This document shows positions 1-14,899 of a stretch of DNA of 64,000 nt, in pieces; positions within the stretch are counted from its first letter, which is position 1, and every line of letters begins with the position of its first letter. The notes under the pieces were generated by a model. That model ran no database searches. It was not told the origin of the DNA and saw only the letters and a program-made list of their open reading frames with translations. The position numbers and the translations under genes were made by a program. The DNA is from Cladorhizidae sp. MBARI D1340-BT2 (taxonomy: Eukaryota > Porifera > Demospongiae > Poecilosclerida > Cladorhizidae): the NCBI GenBank assembly GCA_028752905.1, contig JAQNBH010000002.1, forward strand, positions 32,263,530 to 32,327,529, in the 5' to 3' direction.

Positions 1-3000
1 ATGCCTTTCAATTTAGCCAACCTTGCTGATGAATATGTGATGCCTTTCAATTTAGCCTCCCTGCCTGATGAATATGTGATGCCTTTCGATTTAGCCACCC
101 TGGCTGATGAATATGTGTTGCCTTTCAATTTAGCCACCTTGGCTGATGAATATGTGATACCTTTCAATTTAGCCACCCTGCCTGATGAATATGTGATGCC
201 CTTCAATATAGCCACCATGCCTGATGAATATGTGGATGCTCTTTCAATTTAGCCATCCTGGCTGATGAATATGTGATGCCTTTCAATTTAGCCACCCTGG
301 CTGATGAATATGTGATGCCTTTCAATTTAGCCACCCTGCCTGATGAATATGGGATGCCTTTCAATTTAGCCACCCTGCCTGATGAATATGTTATGCCTTT
401 CAATATAGCCACGATGCCTGATGAATATGTGATGCCTTTCAATTTTGCCACCCTGCCTGATGAATATGTGATGCCTTTCAATTTAGCCTCCCTGCCTGAT
501 GAATATGTGATGCCTTTCGATTTAGCCACCCTGCCTGATGTATATGTTATGCCTTTCAATGTAGCCGATGAATATGTGATACCTTTCAATTTAGCCAACC
601 TGCCTGATGAATATTCAATTTAGCCACCCTGGCTGATGAATATGTGATGTGTTTCAATTTAGCCAACCTGCCTGATGAATATGTGATGCCTTTCAATTTA
701 GCCACCCTGCCTGATGTATATGTGATGCCTTTCAATTTAGCCACACGAGCTGATGAATATGTGGATGCCTTTCAATTTAGCCACCCTGCCTGATGAATAT
801 GTGATGCGTTTCAATTTAGCCACCCTGGCTGATGAATATGTGGATGCCTTTCAATTTAGCCACCCTGCCTGATGAATATTTGATGCCTTTCAATTTATCC
901 ACCCTTGCTGATGAATATGTGATACCTTTCAATTTAGCCACCATTGCTGATGAATATGTGATGCCTTTCAATTTAGGCACCCTGCCTGATGAATATGTGA
1001 TGCCCTTCAATATAGACACCATGCCTGATGAATATGTGGATGCTCTTTCAATTTAGCCATCCTGGCTGATGAATATGTGATGCCTTTCAATTTAGCCACC
1101 CTTGCTGATGAATATGTGATGCCTTTCAATTTAGCCACCCTGCCTGATGAATATGTAATGCCTTTCAATTTAGCCACCCTGCCTGATTAATATGTGATGC
1201 CTTTCAATTTAGCCACCCTGCCTGATGAATATGTAATGCCTTTCAATTTAGCAAATCTGCCTGATGAATACGTGATGCCTTTCAATTTAGCCACACTGGC
1301 TAATGAATATGTGGTGCCTTTCACCCTGCCTGATGAATATTCAATTTAGCCACCCTGCCTGATGAATATGTGATGTCTTTCAATTTAACCAACCTGCCTG
1401 ATGAATATGTGATGCCTTTCAATTTAGCCACCCTGCCTGATGAATATGTGATGCCCTTCAATATAGACACCATGCCTGATGAATATGTGGATGCTCTTTC
1501 AATTTAGCCATCCTGGCTGATGAATATGTGATGCCTTTCAATTTAGCCACCCTTGCTGATGAATATGTGATGCCTTTCAATTTAGCCACCCTGCCTGATG
1601 AATATGTAATGCCTTTCAATTTAGCCACCCTGCCTGATTAATATGTGATGCCTTTCAATTTAGCCACCCTGCCTGATGAATATGTAATGCCTTTCAATTT
1701 AGCAAATCTGCCTGATGAATACGTGATGCCTTTCAATTTAGCCACACTGGCTAATGAATATGTGGTGCCTTTCACCCTGCCTGATGAATATTCAATTTAG
1801 CCACCCTGCCTGATGAATATGTGATGTCTTTCAATTTAACCAACCTGCCTGATGAATATGTGATGCCTTTCAATTTAGCCACCCTGGCTGATGAATATGT
1901 GATGCCTTTCAATTTAGCAACCCTGGCTGATGAATATGTGATGCCTTTCAATTTAGCCACCCTGGCTGATGAATATGTGATGCCTTTCAATATAGCCACC
2001 CTGCCTGGATGAATATGTGTTGCCTTTCAATTTAGCCACCCGAATGGATGAATATGTGGATGCCGTTCAATTTAGCCACCCTGCCTGATGAATATGTGAT
2101 GCCTTTCAATTTAGCCACCCCGCCTGATGAATATGTTATGCCTTTCAATATAGCCACTCTGGCTGATAAATATGTTATGCCTTTCAATATAGCCACCTTG
2201 CCTGATGAATATGTGGATGCCTTTCAATTTAGCCACCCTGGCAGATTAATACTTGGATGCCTTTCAATTTAGCAACACTGCCTGATGAATATGTGATGCC
2301 TTTCAATTTAGCCACCCTGGCTGATGAATATGTGATGCCTTTCAATTTAGCCACCCTTGCTGATGAATATGTGATGCCTTTCAATTTAGCCACCCTGCCT
2401 GATTAATATGTGATGCCTTTCAATTTAGCCACCCTGCCTGATGAATATGTTAATTCCTTTCAATTTAGCCAATCTGCCTGATGAATATGTGATGCCTTTC
2501 AATTTAGCCAACCTTGCTGATGAATATGTGATGCCTTTCAATATAGCCACCCTTGCTGATGAATATGTGATGCCTTTAAATTTTTAGCCACCCTAGCTGA
2601 TGAATATGTGATGCCTTTCAATTTAGCCTCCCTGCCTGATGAATATGTGATGCCTTTCGATTTAGCCACCCTGGCTGATGAATATGTGTTGCCTTTCAAT
2701 TTAGCCACCTTGGCTGATGAATATGTGATGCCTTTCAATTTAGCCACCCTGGCTGATGAATATGTGATGCCTTTCAATATAGCCACCCTTGCTGATGAAT
2801 ATGTGATGCCTTTAAATTTTTAGCCACCCTAGCTGATGAATATGTGATGCCCTTCAATATAGCCACCATGCCTGATGAATATGTGGATGCCTTTCAATTT
2901 AGCCACCCTGCCTGATGAATATGTGATGCCATTCAATTTAGCCACCCTGGCTAATGAATATGTGATGCCTTTCAATATAGCCACCCTGCCTGATGAATAT

Positions 3001-4800
3001 GTGATGCCTTTCAATTTAGCCACCCGAGCTGATGAATATGTGGATGCCTTTCAATTTAGCCACCCTGGCTGATGAATATGTGGATGCCTTTCAATTTAGC
3101 CACCCTGCCTGATGAATATTCAATTTAGCCACCCTGCCTGATGAATATGTGATGTCTTTCAATTGAGCCAACCTGCCTGATGAATATGTGATGCCTTTCA
3201 ATTTAGCCACCCTGCCTGATGAATATGTGATGCCTATCAATTTAGCCACCCTGGCTGATGAATATGTGATGCCTTTCAATTTAGCCAACCTGCCTGATGA
3301 ATATGTGATGCCCTAGCCACCATGCCTGATGAATATGTGGATGCTCTTTCAATTTAGCCAATCTGCCTGATGAATATGTGATGCCTTTCAATTTAGCCAA
3401 CCTTGCTGATGAATATGTGATGCCTTTCAATTTAGCCTCCCTGCCTGATGAATATGTGATGCCTTTCGATTTAGCCACCCTGGCTGATGAATATGTGTTG
3501 CCTTTCAATTTAGCCACCTTGGCTGATGAATATGTGATACCTTTCAATTTAGCCACCCTGCCTGATGAATATGTGATGCCCTTCAATATAGCCACCATGC
3601 CTGATGAATATGTGGATGCTCTTTCAATTTAGCCATCCTGGCTGATGAATATGTGATGCCTTTCAATTTAGCCACCCTGGCTGATGAATATGTGATGCCT
3701 TTCAATTTAGCCACCCTGCCTGATGAATATGGGATGCCTTTCAATTTAGCCACCCTGCCTGATGAATATGTTATGCCTTTCAATATAGCCATGATGCCTG
3801 ATGAATATGTGATGCCTTTCAATTTTGCCACCCTGCCTGATGAATATGTGATGCCTTTCAATTTAGCCTCCCTGCCTGATGAATATGTGATGCCTTTCGA
3901 TTTAGCCACCCTGCCTGATGTATATGTTATGCCTTTCAATGTAGCCGATGAATATGTGATACCTTTCAATTTAGCCAACCTGCCTGATGAATATTCAATT
4001 TAGCCACCCTGGCTGATGAATATGTGATGTGTTTCAATTTAGCCAACCTGCCTGATGAATATGTGATGCCTTTCAATTTAGCCACCCTGCCTGATGTATA
4101 TGTGATGCCTTTCAATTTAGCCACACGAGCTGATGAATATGTGGATGCCTTTCAATTTAGCCACCCTGCCTGATGAATATGTGATGCGTTTCAATTTAGC
4201 CACCCTGGCTGATGAATATGTGGATGCCTTTCAATTTAGCCACCCTGCCTGATGAATATTTGATGCCTTTCAATTTATCCACCCTTGCTGATGAATATGT
4301 GATACCTTTCAATTTAGCCACCCTTGCTGATGAATATGTGATGCCTTTCAATTTAGGCACCCTGCCTGATGAATATGTGATGCCCTTCAATATAGACACC
4401 ATGCCTGATGAATATGTGGATGCTCTTTCAATTTAGCCATCCTGGCTGATGAATATGTGATGCCTTTCAATTTAGCCACCCTTGCTGATGAATATGTGAT
4501 GCCTTTCAATTTAGCCACCCTGCCTGGTGAATATGTTATGCCTTTCAATTTAGCCACCCTGCCTGATTAATATGTGATGCCTTTCAATTTAGCCACCCTG
4601 CCTGATGAATATGTAATGCCTTTCAATTTAGCAAATCTGCCTGATGAATACGTGATGCCTTTCAATTTAGCCACACTGGCTAATGAATATGTGGTGCCTT
4701 TCACCCTGCCTGATGAATATTCAATTTAGCCACCCTGCCTGATGAATATGTGAAGTCTTTCAATTTAACCAACCTGCCTGATGAATATGTGATGCCTTTC
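1..4800 (+). repeat. 3,380-bp higher-order repeat, one full and one partial copy
   Basis: The pattern of variant monomers at 1-1,420 recurs at an exact offset of 3,380 from 3,381 to about 4,800. Shared landmarks include the GAATATGGGATGCC unit, the shortened AATGTAGCCGATGAATATG unit and the TTTAGGCACCCTGCC unit. The copies differ by scattered substitutions: GCCACGATG at about 409 is GCCATGATG in the second copy, and the CCATTGCTG unit near 940 is CCCTTGCTG near 4,320. Confidence 0.85.
1000..1901 (+). repeat. 451-bp tandem duplication inside the array
   Basis: The landmark GTGGATGCTCTTTC occurs at 1,036 and again at 1,487, and the ordered variants between them repeat with the same 451-bp spacing, including the CCTTTCACCCTG unit at 1,321 and 1,772. 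451 is not a multiple of 39 because the segment contains short units. The same 451-bp doublet recurs at about 35,575 and 36,026 inside the 6,430-bp repeat, so it was copied as a block. Boundaries are approximate. Confidence 0.8.
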
Positions 4801-5639
4801 AATTTAGCCACCCTGCCTGATGAATATGTGATGCCTTTCAATTTAGCCACCCTGGCTGATGAATATGTGATGCCTTTCAATTTAGCAACCCTGGCTGATG
4901 AATATGTGATGCCTTTCAATTTAGCCACCCTGGCTGATGAATATGTGATGCCTTTCAATATAGCCACCCTGCCTGGATGAATATGTGTTGCCTTTCAATT
5001 TAGCCACCCGAATGGATGAATATGTGGATGCCGTTCAATTTAGCCACCCTGCCTGATGAGTATGTGATGCCTTTCAATTTAGCCACCCTGCCTGATGAAT
5101 ATGTGATGCCTTTCAATATAGCCACTCTGGCTGATAAATATGTTATGCCTTTCAATATAGCCACCTTGCCTGATGAATATGTGGATGCCTTTCAATTTAG
5201 CCACCCTGGCAGATTAATACTTGGATGCCTTTCAATTAACAACACTGCCTGATGAATATGTGATGCCTTTCAATTTAGCCACCCTGGCTGATGAATATGT
5301 GATGCCTTTCAATTTAGCCACCCTTGCTGATGAATATGTGATGCCTTTCAATTTAGCCACCCTGCTTGATTAATATGTGATGCCTTTCAATTTAGCCACC
5401 CTGCCTGATGAATATGTAATGCCTTTCAATTTAGCCAATCTGCCTGATGAATATGTGATGCCTTTCAATTTAGCCAACCTTGCTGATGAATATGTGATGC
5501 CTTTCAATTTAGCCTCCCTGCCTGATGAATATGTGATGCCTTTCAATTTAGCCACCCTGCCTGATGAATATGTGTTGCCTTTCAATTTAGCCACCTTGGC
5601 TGATGAATATGTGATGCCTTTCGATTTAGCCACCCTGGC

Positions 5640-8245
5640 TGATGAATACGTGATGCCTTTCAATTTAGCCACCCTGGCTGATGAATATGTGATGCCTTTC
5701 ACCCTGCCTGATGAATATTCAATTTAGCCACCCTGCCTGATGAATATGTGATGTCTTTCAATTTAACCAACCTGCCTGATGAATATGTGATGCCTTTCAA
5801 TTTAGCCACCCTGCCTGATGAATATGTGATGCCTTTCAATTTAGCCACCCTGGCTGATGAATATGTGATGCCTTTCAATTTAGGAACCCTGGCTGATGAA
5901 TATGTGATGCCTTTCAATTTAGCCACCCTGGCTGATGAATATGTGATGCCTTTCAATATAGCCACCCTGCCTGGATGAATATGTGTTGCCTTTCAATTTA
6001 GCCACCAGAATGGATGAATATGTGGATGCCGTTCAATTTAGCCACCCTGCCTGATGAGTATGTGATGCCTTTCAATTTAGCTATCCTGCCTGATGAATAT
6101 GTGATGCCTTTCAATTTAGCCAACCTGCCTGATGAATATGTTATGCCTTTCAATATAGCCACTCTGGCTGATAAATATGTTATGCCTTTCAATATAGCCA
6201 CCTTGCCTGATGAATATGTGGATGCCTTTCAATTTAGCCACCCTGGCAGATTAATACTTGGATGCCTTTCAATTTAGCAACACTGCCTGATGAATATGTG
6301 ATGCCTTTCAATTTAGCCACCCTGGCTGATGAATATGTGATGCCTTTCAATTTAGCCACCCTTGCTGATGAATATGTGATGCCTTTCAATTTAGCCACCC
6401 TGCCTGATTAATATGTGATGCCTTTCAATTTAGCCACCCTGCCTGATGAATATGTAATGCCTTTCAATTTAGCCAATCTGCCTAATGAATATGTGATGCC
6501 TTTCAATTTAGCCAACCTTGCTGATGAATATGTGATGCCTTTCAATTTAGCCTCCCTGCCTGATGAATATGTGATGCCTTTCGATTTAGCCACCCTGGCT
6601 GATGAATATGTGTTGCCTTTCAATTTAGCCACCTTGGCTGATGAATATGTGATACCTTTCAATTTAGCCACCCTGCCTGATGAATATGTGATGCCCTTCA
6701 ATATAGCCACCATGCCTGATGAATATGTGGATGCTCTTTCAATTTAGCCATCCTGGCTGATGAATATGTGATGCCTTTCAATTTAGCCACCCTGGCTGAT
6801 GAATATGTGATGCCTTTCAATTTAGCCACCCTGCCTGATGAATATGGGATGCCTTTCAATTTAGCCACCCTGCCTGATGAATATGTTATGCCTTTCAATA
6901 TAGCCACGATGCCTGATGAATATGTGATGCCTTTCAATTTAGCCACCCTGGCTGATGAATACGTGATGCCTATCAATTTAGCCACCCTGGCTGATGAATA
7001 TGTGATGCCTTTCACCCTGCCTGATGAATATTCAATTTAGCCACCCTGCCTGATGAATATGTGATGTCTTTCAATTTAACCAACCTGCCTGATGAATATG
7101 TGATGCCTTTCAATTTAGCCACCCTGCCTGATGAATATGTGATGCCTTTCAATTTAGCCACCCTGGCTGATGAATATCTGATGCCTTTCAATTTAGGAAC
7201 CCTGGCTGATGAATATGTGATGCCTTTCAATTTAGCCACCCTGGCTGATGAATATGTGATGCCTTTCAATATAGCCACCCTGCCTGGATGAATATGTTTT
7301 GCCTTTCAATTTAGCCACCAGAATGGATGAATATGTGGATGCCGTTCAATTTAGCCACCCTGCCTGATGAGTATGTGATGCCTTTCAATTTAGCTATCCT
7401 GCCTGATGAATATGTGATGCCTTTCAATTTAGCCTCCCTGCCTGATGAATATGTTATGCCTTTCAATATAGCCACTCTGGCTGATAAATATGTTATGCCT
7501 TTCAATATAGCCACCTTGCCTGATGAATATGTGGATGCCTTTCAATTTAGCCACCCTGGCAGATTAATACTTGGATGCCTTTCAATTTAGCAACACTGCC
7601 TGATGAATATGTGATGCCTTTCAATTTAGCCACCCTGGCTGATGAATATGTGATGCCTTTCAATTTAGCCACCCTTGCTGATGAATATGTGATGCCTTTC
7701 AATTTAGCCACCCTGCCTGATTAATATGTGATGCCTTTCAATTTAGCCACCCTGCCTGATGAATATGTAATGCCTTTCAATTTAGCCAATCTGCCTGATG
7801 AATATGTGATGCCTTTCAATTTAGCCAACCTTGCTGATGAATATGTGATGCCTTTCAATTTAGCCTCCCTGCCTGATGAATATGTGATGCCTTTCGATTT
7901 AGCCACCCTGGCTGATGAATATGTGTTGCCTTTCAATTTAGCCACCTTGGCTGATGAATATGTGATACCTTTCAATTTAGCCACCCTGCCTGATGAATAT
8001 GTGATGCCCTTCAATATAGCCACCATGCCTGATGAATATGTGGATGCTCTTTCAATTTAGCCATCCTGGCTGATGAATATGTGATGCTTTTCAATTTAGC
8101 CACCCTGGCTGATGAATATGTGATGCCTTTCAATTTAGCCACCCTGCCTGATGGATATGGGATGCCTTTCAATTTAGCCACCCTGCCTGATGAATATGTT
8201 ATGCCTTTCAATAGAGCCACGATGCCTGATGAATATGTGATGCCT
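5640..8245 (+). repeat. 1,313-bp higher-order repeat, two tandem copies
   Basis: Ordered variant monomers at about 5,640-6,930 reappear about 1,313 bp later at about 6,953-8,245. Shared landmarks include TTTAGGAACCCTGGC, the GCCACCAGAATGGATG unit, TTTAGCTATCCTGCC and CTGGCAGATTAATACTTGG. Differences include GAATATGTG against GAATATCTG near 7,177, and GTGTTGCC against GTTTTGCC near 7,297. A further copy of the second version lies 8,857 bp downstream (about 15,870-16,450). Confidence 0.82.
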
Positions 8246-10599
8246 TTCAATTTTGCCACCCTGCCTGATGAATATGTGATGCCTTTCAATTTAGCCTCCC
8301 TGCCTGATGAATATGTGATGCCTTTCGATTTAGCCACCCTGCCTGATGTATATGTTATGCCTTTCAATGTAGCCGATGAATATGTGATACCTTTCAATTT
8401 AGCCAACCTGCCTGATGAATATTCAATTTAGCCACCCTGGCTGATGAATATGTGATGTGTTTCAATTTAGCCAACCTGCCTGATGAATATGTGATGCCTT
8501 TCAATTTAGCCACCCTGCCTGATGAATATGTGATGCCTTTCAATTTAGCCACACGAGCTGATGAATATGTGGATGCCTTTCAATTTAGCCACCCTGCCTG
8601 ATGAATATGTGATGCGTTTCAATTTAGCCACCCTGGCTGATGAATATGTGGATGCCTTTCAATTTAGCCACCCTGCCTGATGAATATTTGATGCCTTTCA
8701 ATTTATCCACCCTTGCTGATGAATATGTGATACCTTTCAATTTAGCCACCCTTGCTGATGAATATGTGATGCCTTTCAATTTAGGCACCCTGCCTGATGA
8801 ATATGTGATGCCCTTCAATATAGCCACCATGCCTGATGAATATGTGGATGCTCTTTCAATTTAGCCATCCTGGCTTATGAATATGTGATGCATTTCAATT
8901 TAGCCACCCTTGCTGATGAATATGTGATGCCTTTCAATTTAGCCACCCTGCCTGATGAATATGTAATGCCTTTCAATTTAGCCACCCTGCCTGATTAATA
9001 TGTGATGCCTTTCAATTTAGCCACCCTGCCTGATGAATATGTAATGCCTTTCAATTTAGCAAATCTGCCTGATGAATACGTGATGCCTTTCAATTTAGCC
9101 ACACTGGCTGATGAATATGTGGTGCCTTTCACCCTGCCTGATGAATATTCAATTTAGCCACCCTGCCTGATGAATATGTGATGTCTTTCAATTTAACCAA
9201 CCTGCCTGATGAATATGTGATGCCTTTCAATTTAGCCATCCTGCCTGATGAATATGTGATGCCTTTCAATTTAGCCACCCTGGCTGATGAATATGTGATG
9301 CCTTTCAATTTAGCAACCCTGGCTGATGAATATGTGATGCCTTTCAATTTAGCCACCCTGGCTGATGAATATGTGATGCCTTTCAATATAGCCACCCTGC
9401 CTGGATGAATATGTGTTGCCTTTCAATTTAGCCACCCGAATGGATGAATATTTGGATGCCGTTCAATTTAGCCACCCTGCCTGATGAATATGTGATGCCT
9501 TTCAATTTAGCCACCCTGCCTGATGAATATGTTATGCCTTTCAATATAGCCACTCTGGCTGATAAATATGTTATGCCTTTCAATATAGCCACCTTGCCTG
9601 ATGAATATGTGGATGCCTTTCAATTTAGCCACCCTGGCAGATTAATACTTGGATGCCTTTCAATTTAGCAACACTGCCTGATGAATATGTGATGCCTTTC
9701 AATTTAGCCACCCTGGCTGATGAATATGTGATGCCTTTCAATTTAGCCACCCTTGCTGATGAATATGTGATGCCTTTCAATTTAGCCACCCTGCCTGATT
9801 AATATGTGATGCCTTTCAATTTAGCCACCCTGCCTGATGAATATGTTAATGCCTTTCAATTTAGCCAATCTGCCTGATGAATATGTGATGCCTTTCAATT
9901 TAGCCAACCTTGCTGATGAATATGTGATGCCTTTCAATTTAGCCTCCCTGCCTGATGAATATGTGATGCCTTTCGATTTAGCCACCCTGGCTGATGAATA
10001 TGTGTTGCCTTTCAATTTAGCCACCTTGGCTGATGAATATGTGATGCCTTTCAATTTAGCCACCCAGGCTGATGAATATGTGATGCCTTTCAATATAGCC
10101 ACCCTTGCTGATGAATATGTGATGCCTTTAAATTTTTAGCCACCCTAGCTGATGAATATGTGATGCCCTTCAATATAGCCACCATGCCTGATGAATATGT
10201 GGATGCCTTTCAATTTAGCCACCCTGCCTGATGAATATGTGATGCCATTCAATTTAGCCACCCTGGCTAATGAATATGTGATGCCTTTCAATATAGCCAC
10301 CCTGCCTGATGAATATGTGATGCCTTTCAATTTAGCCACCCGAGCTGATGAATATGTGGATGCCTTTCAATTTAGCCACCCTGGCTGATGAATATGTGGA
10401 TGCCTTTCAATTTAGCCACCCTGCCTGATGAATATTCAATTTAGCCACCCTGCCTGATGAATATGTGATGTCTTTCAATTGAGCCAACCTGCCTGATGAA
10501 TATGTGATGCCTTTCAATTTAGCCACCCTGCATGATGAATATGTGATGCCTATCAATTTAGCCACTCTGGCTGATGAATATGTGATGCCTTTCAATTTA

Positions 10600-13500
10600 G
10601 CCACCCTGCCTGATGAATATGTGTTGCCCTAGCCACCATGCCTGATGAATATGTGGATGCTCTTTCAATTTAGCCATCCTGGCTGATGAATATGTGATGC
10701 CTTTCAATTTAGCCACCCTTGCTGATGAATATGTGATGCCTTTCAATTTAGCCACCCTGCCTGATGAATATGTAATGCCTTTCAATTTAGCCACCCTGCC
10801 TGATGAATATGTGATGCCTTTCAATTTAGCCACCCAGGCTGATGAATATGTGATGCCTTTCAATTTAGCAACCCTGGCTGATGAATATGTGATGCCTTTC
10901 AATTTAGCCACCCTGGCTGATGAATATGTGATGCCTTTCAATATAGCCACCCTGCCTGGATGAATATGTGTTGCCTTTCAATTTAGCCACCCTGCCTGAT
11001 GAGTATGTGATGCCTTTCAATTTAGCCACCCTGCCTGATGAATATGTTATGCCTTTCAATATAGCCACTCTGGCTGATAAATATGTTATGCCTTTCAATA
11101 TAGCCACCTTGCCTGATGAATATGTGGATGCCTTTCAATTAGCCACCCTGGCAGATTAATACTTGGATGCCTTTCAATTTAGCAACACTGCCTGATGAAT
11201 ATGTGATGCCTTTCAATTTAGCCACCCTGGCTGATGAATATGTGATGCCTTTCAATTTAGCCACCCTTGCTGATGAATATGTGATGCCTTTCAATTTAGC
11301 CACCCTGCTTGATTAATATGTGATGCCTTTCAATTTAGCCACCCTGCCTGATGAATATGTAATGCCTTTCAATTTAGCCAATCTGCCTGATGAATATGTG
11401 ATGCCTTTCAATTTAGCCACCCTGCCTGATTAATATGTGATGCCTTTCAATTTAGCCACCCTGCCTGATGAATATGTAATGCCTTTCAATTTAGCCAATC
11501 TGCCTGATGAATATGTGATGCCTTTCAATTTAGCCAACCTTGCTGATGAATATGTGATGCCTTTCAAGTTTTGCCACGCTGGCTGATGAATATGTGATGC
11601 CATTCAATTAAGCCACCCTGGCTAATGAATATGTGATGCCTTACAATATACCTGATGAATATGTGATGCCTTTCAATTTAGCCACCCGAGCTGATGAATA
11701 TGTGGATGCCTTGCCACCCTGTGTGATGCCTTTCAATTTAGCCACCCTGCCTGATGAATATTCAATTTAGCCACCTTGGCTGATGAATATGTGGATGCCT
11801 TTCAATTTAGCCACCCTGTCTGATGAATATGTGATGCCTTTCAATTTAGCCACCCTGGCTGATGAATATGTGATGCCTTTCAATTTAGCCACCCTTTCTG
11901 ATGAATATGTGATGCCTTTCAATTTAGCCACCCTTGCTGATGAATATGTGATACCTTTCAATTTAGCCACCCTGCCTGATGAATATGTGATGCCCTTCAA
12001 TATAGCCACCATGCCTGATGAATATGTGGATGCTCTTTCAATTTAGCCATCCTGGCTGATGAATATGTGATGCCTTTCAATTTAGCCACCCTGGCTGATG
12101 AATATGTGATGCCTTTCAATTTAGCCACCCTGCCTGATGAATATGGGATGCCTTTCAATTTAGCCACCCTGCCTGATGAATATGTGTTGCCTTTCGATTT
12201 AGCCACCCTGCCTGATGTATATGTTATGCCTTTCAATGTAGCCGATGAATATGTGATACCTTTCAATTTAGCCAACCTGCCTGATGAATATTCAATTTAG
12301 CCACCCTGTCTGATGAATATGTGATGTCTTTCAATTTAGCCAACCTGCCTGATGAATATGTGATGCCTTTCAATTTAGCCACCCTGCCTGATGAATATGT
12401 GATGCCTTTCAATTTAGCCACACGAGCTGATGAATATGTGGATGCCTTTCAATTTAGCCACCCTGCCTGATGAATATGTGATGCGTTTCAATTTAGCCAC
12501 CCTGGCTGATGAATATGTGGATGCCTTTCAATTTAGCCACTCTGCCTGATGAATATTTGATGCCTTTCAATTTATCCACCCTTGCTGATGAATATGTGAT
12601 AACTTTCAATTTAGCCACCCTTGCTGATGAATATGTGATGCCTTTCAATTTAGCCACCCTGCCTGATGAATATGTAATGCCTTTCAATTTAGCCACCCTT
12701 GCTGATGAATATGTGATGCCTTTCAATTTAGCCACCCTGCCTGATGAATATGTAATGCCTTTCAATTTAGCCACCCTGCCTGATGAATATGTGATGCCTT
12801 TCAATTTAGCCACCCAGGCTGATGAATATGTGATGCCTTTCAATTTAGCAACCCTGGCTGATGAATATGTGATGCCTTTCAATTTAGCCACCCTGGGTGA
12901 TGAATATGTGATGCCTTTCAATATAGCCACCCTGCCTGGATGAATATGTGTTGCCTTTCAATTTAGCCACCCTGCCTGATGAGTATGTGATGCCTTTCAA
13001 TTTAGCCACCCTGCCTGATGAATATGTTATGCCTTTCAATATAGCCACTCTGGCTGATAAATATGTTATGCCTTTCAATATAGCCACCTTGCCTGATGAA
13101 TATGTGGATGCCTTTCAATTTAGCCACCCTGGCAGATTAATACTTGGATGCCTTTCAATTTAGCAACACTGCCTGATGAATATGTGATGCCTTTCAATTT
13201 AGCCACCCTGGCTGATTAATATGTGATGCCTTTCAATTTAGCCACCCTTGCTGATGAATATGTGATGCCTTTCAATTTAGCCACCCTGCTTGATTAATAT
13301 GTGATGCCTTTCAATTTAGCCACCCTGCCTGATGAATATGTAATGCCTTTCAATTTAGCCAATCTGCCTGATGAATATGTGATGCCTTTCAATTTAGCCA
13401 CCCTGCCTGATGAATATGTGATGCCTTTCAATTTAGCCACCCGAGCTGATGAATATGTGGATGCCTTTCAATTTAGCCACCCTGGCTGATGAATATGTGG

Positions 13501-14720
13501 ATGCCTTTCAATTTAGCCACCCTGCCTGATGAATATTCAATTTAGCCACCCTGCCTGATGAATATGTGATGTCTTTCAATTGAGCCAACCTGCCTGATGA
13601 ATATGTGATGCCTTTCAATTTAGCCACCCTGCATGATGAATATGTGATGCCTATCAATTTAGCCACTCTGGCTGATGAATATGTGATGCCTTTCAATTTA
13701 GCCACCCTGCCTGATGAATATGTAATGCCTTTCAATTTAGCCACCCTGCCTGATGAATATGTGATGCCTTTCAATTTAGCCACCCAGGCTGATGAATATG
13801 TGATGCCTTTCAATTTAGCAACCCTGGCTGATGAATATGTGATGCCTTTCAATTTAGCCACCCTGGCTGATGAATATGTGATGCCTTTAAATATAGCCAC
13901 CCTGCCTGGATGAATATGTGTTGCCTTTCAATTTAGCCACCCTGCCTGATGAGTATGTGATGCCTTTCAATTTAGCCACCCTGCCTGATGAATATGTTAT
14001 GCCTTTCAATATAGCCACTCTGGCTGATAAATATGTTATGCCTTTCAATATAGCCACCTTGCCTGATGAATATGTGGATGCCTTTCAATTTAGCCACCCT
14101 GGCAGATTAATACTTGGATGCCTTTCAATTTAGCAACACTGCCTGATGAATATGTGATGCCTTTCAATTTAGCCACCCTGGCTGATGAATATGTGATGCC
14201 TTTCAATTTAGCCACCCTTGCTGATGAATATGTGATGCCTTTCAATTTAGCCACCCTGCTTGATTAATATGTGATGCCTTTCAATTTAGCCACCCTGCCT
14301 GATGAATATGTAATGCCTTTCAATTTAGCCAATCTGCCTGATGAATATGTGATGCCTTTCAATTTAGCCACCCTGCCTGATTAATATGTGATGCCTTTCA
14401 ATTTAGCCACCCTGCCTGATGAATATGTAATGCCTTTCAATTTAGCCAATCTGCCTGATGAATATGTGATGCCTTTCAATTTAGCCAACCTTGCTGATGA
14501 ATATGTGATGCCTTTCAAGTTTTGCCACGCTGGCTGATGAATATGTGATGCCATTCAATTAAGCCACCCTGGCTAATGAATATGTGATGCCTTACAATAT
14601 ACCTGATGAATATGTGATGCCTTTCAATTTAGCCACCCGAGCTGATGAACATGTGGATGCCTTGCCACCCTGTGTGATGCCTTTCAATTTAGCCACCCTG
14701 CCTGATGAATATTCAATTTA
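10600..14720 (+). repeat. Related higher-order block with 1,980- and 970-bp spacings
   Basis: The ordered units around CTGCCTGGATGAATATGTG, then TGATGAGTATGTG, then GGCTGATAAATATG, then CTGGCAGATTAATACTTGG occur near 10,955, 12,935 and 13,905, that is 1,980 and 970 bp apart. Each is followed by a similar run containing CTGCTTGATTAATATG. At about 11,150 one copy has lost a base (TTTCAATTAGCC), which joins its two frames differently from the others. Confidence 0.7.
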
Positions 14721-14899
14721 GCCACCTTGGCTGATGAATATGTGGATGCCTTTCAATTTAGCCACCCTGTCTGATGAATATGTGATGCCTTTCAATTTAG
14801 CCACCCTGGCTGATGAATATGTGATGCCTTTCAATTTAGCCACCCTTGCTGATGAATATGTGATACCTTTCAATTTAGCCACCCTGCCTGATGAATATG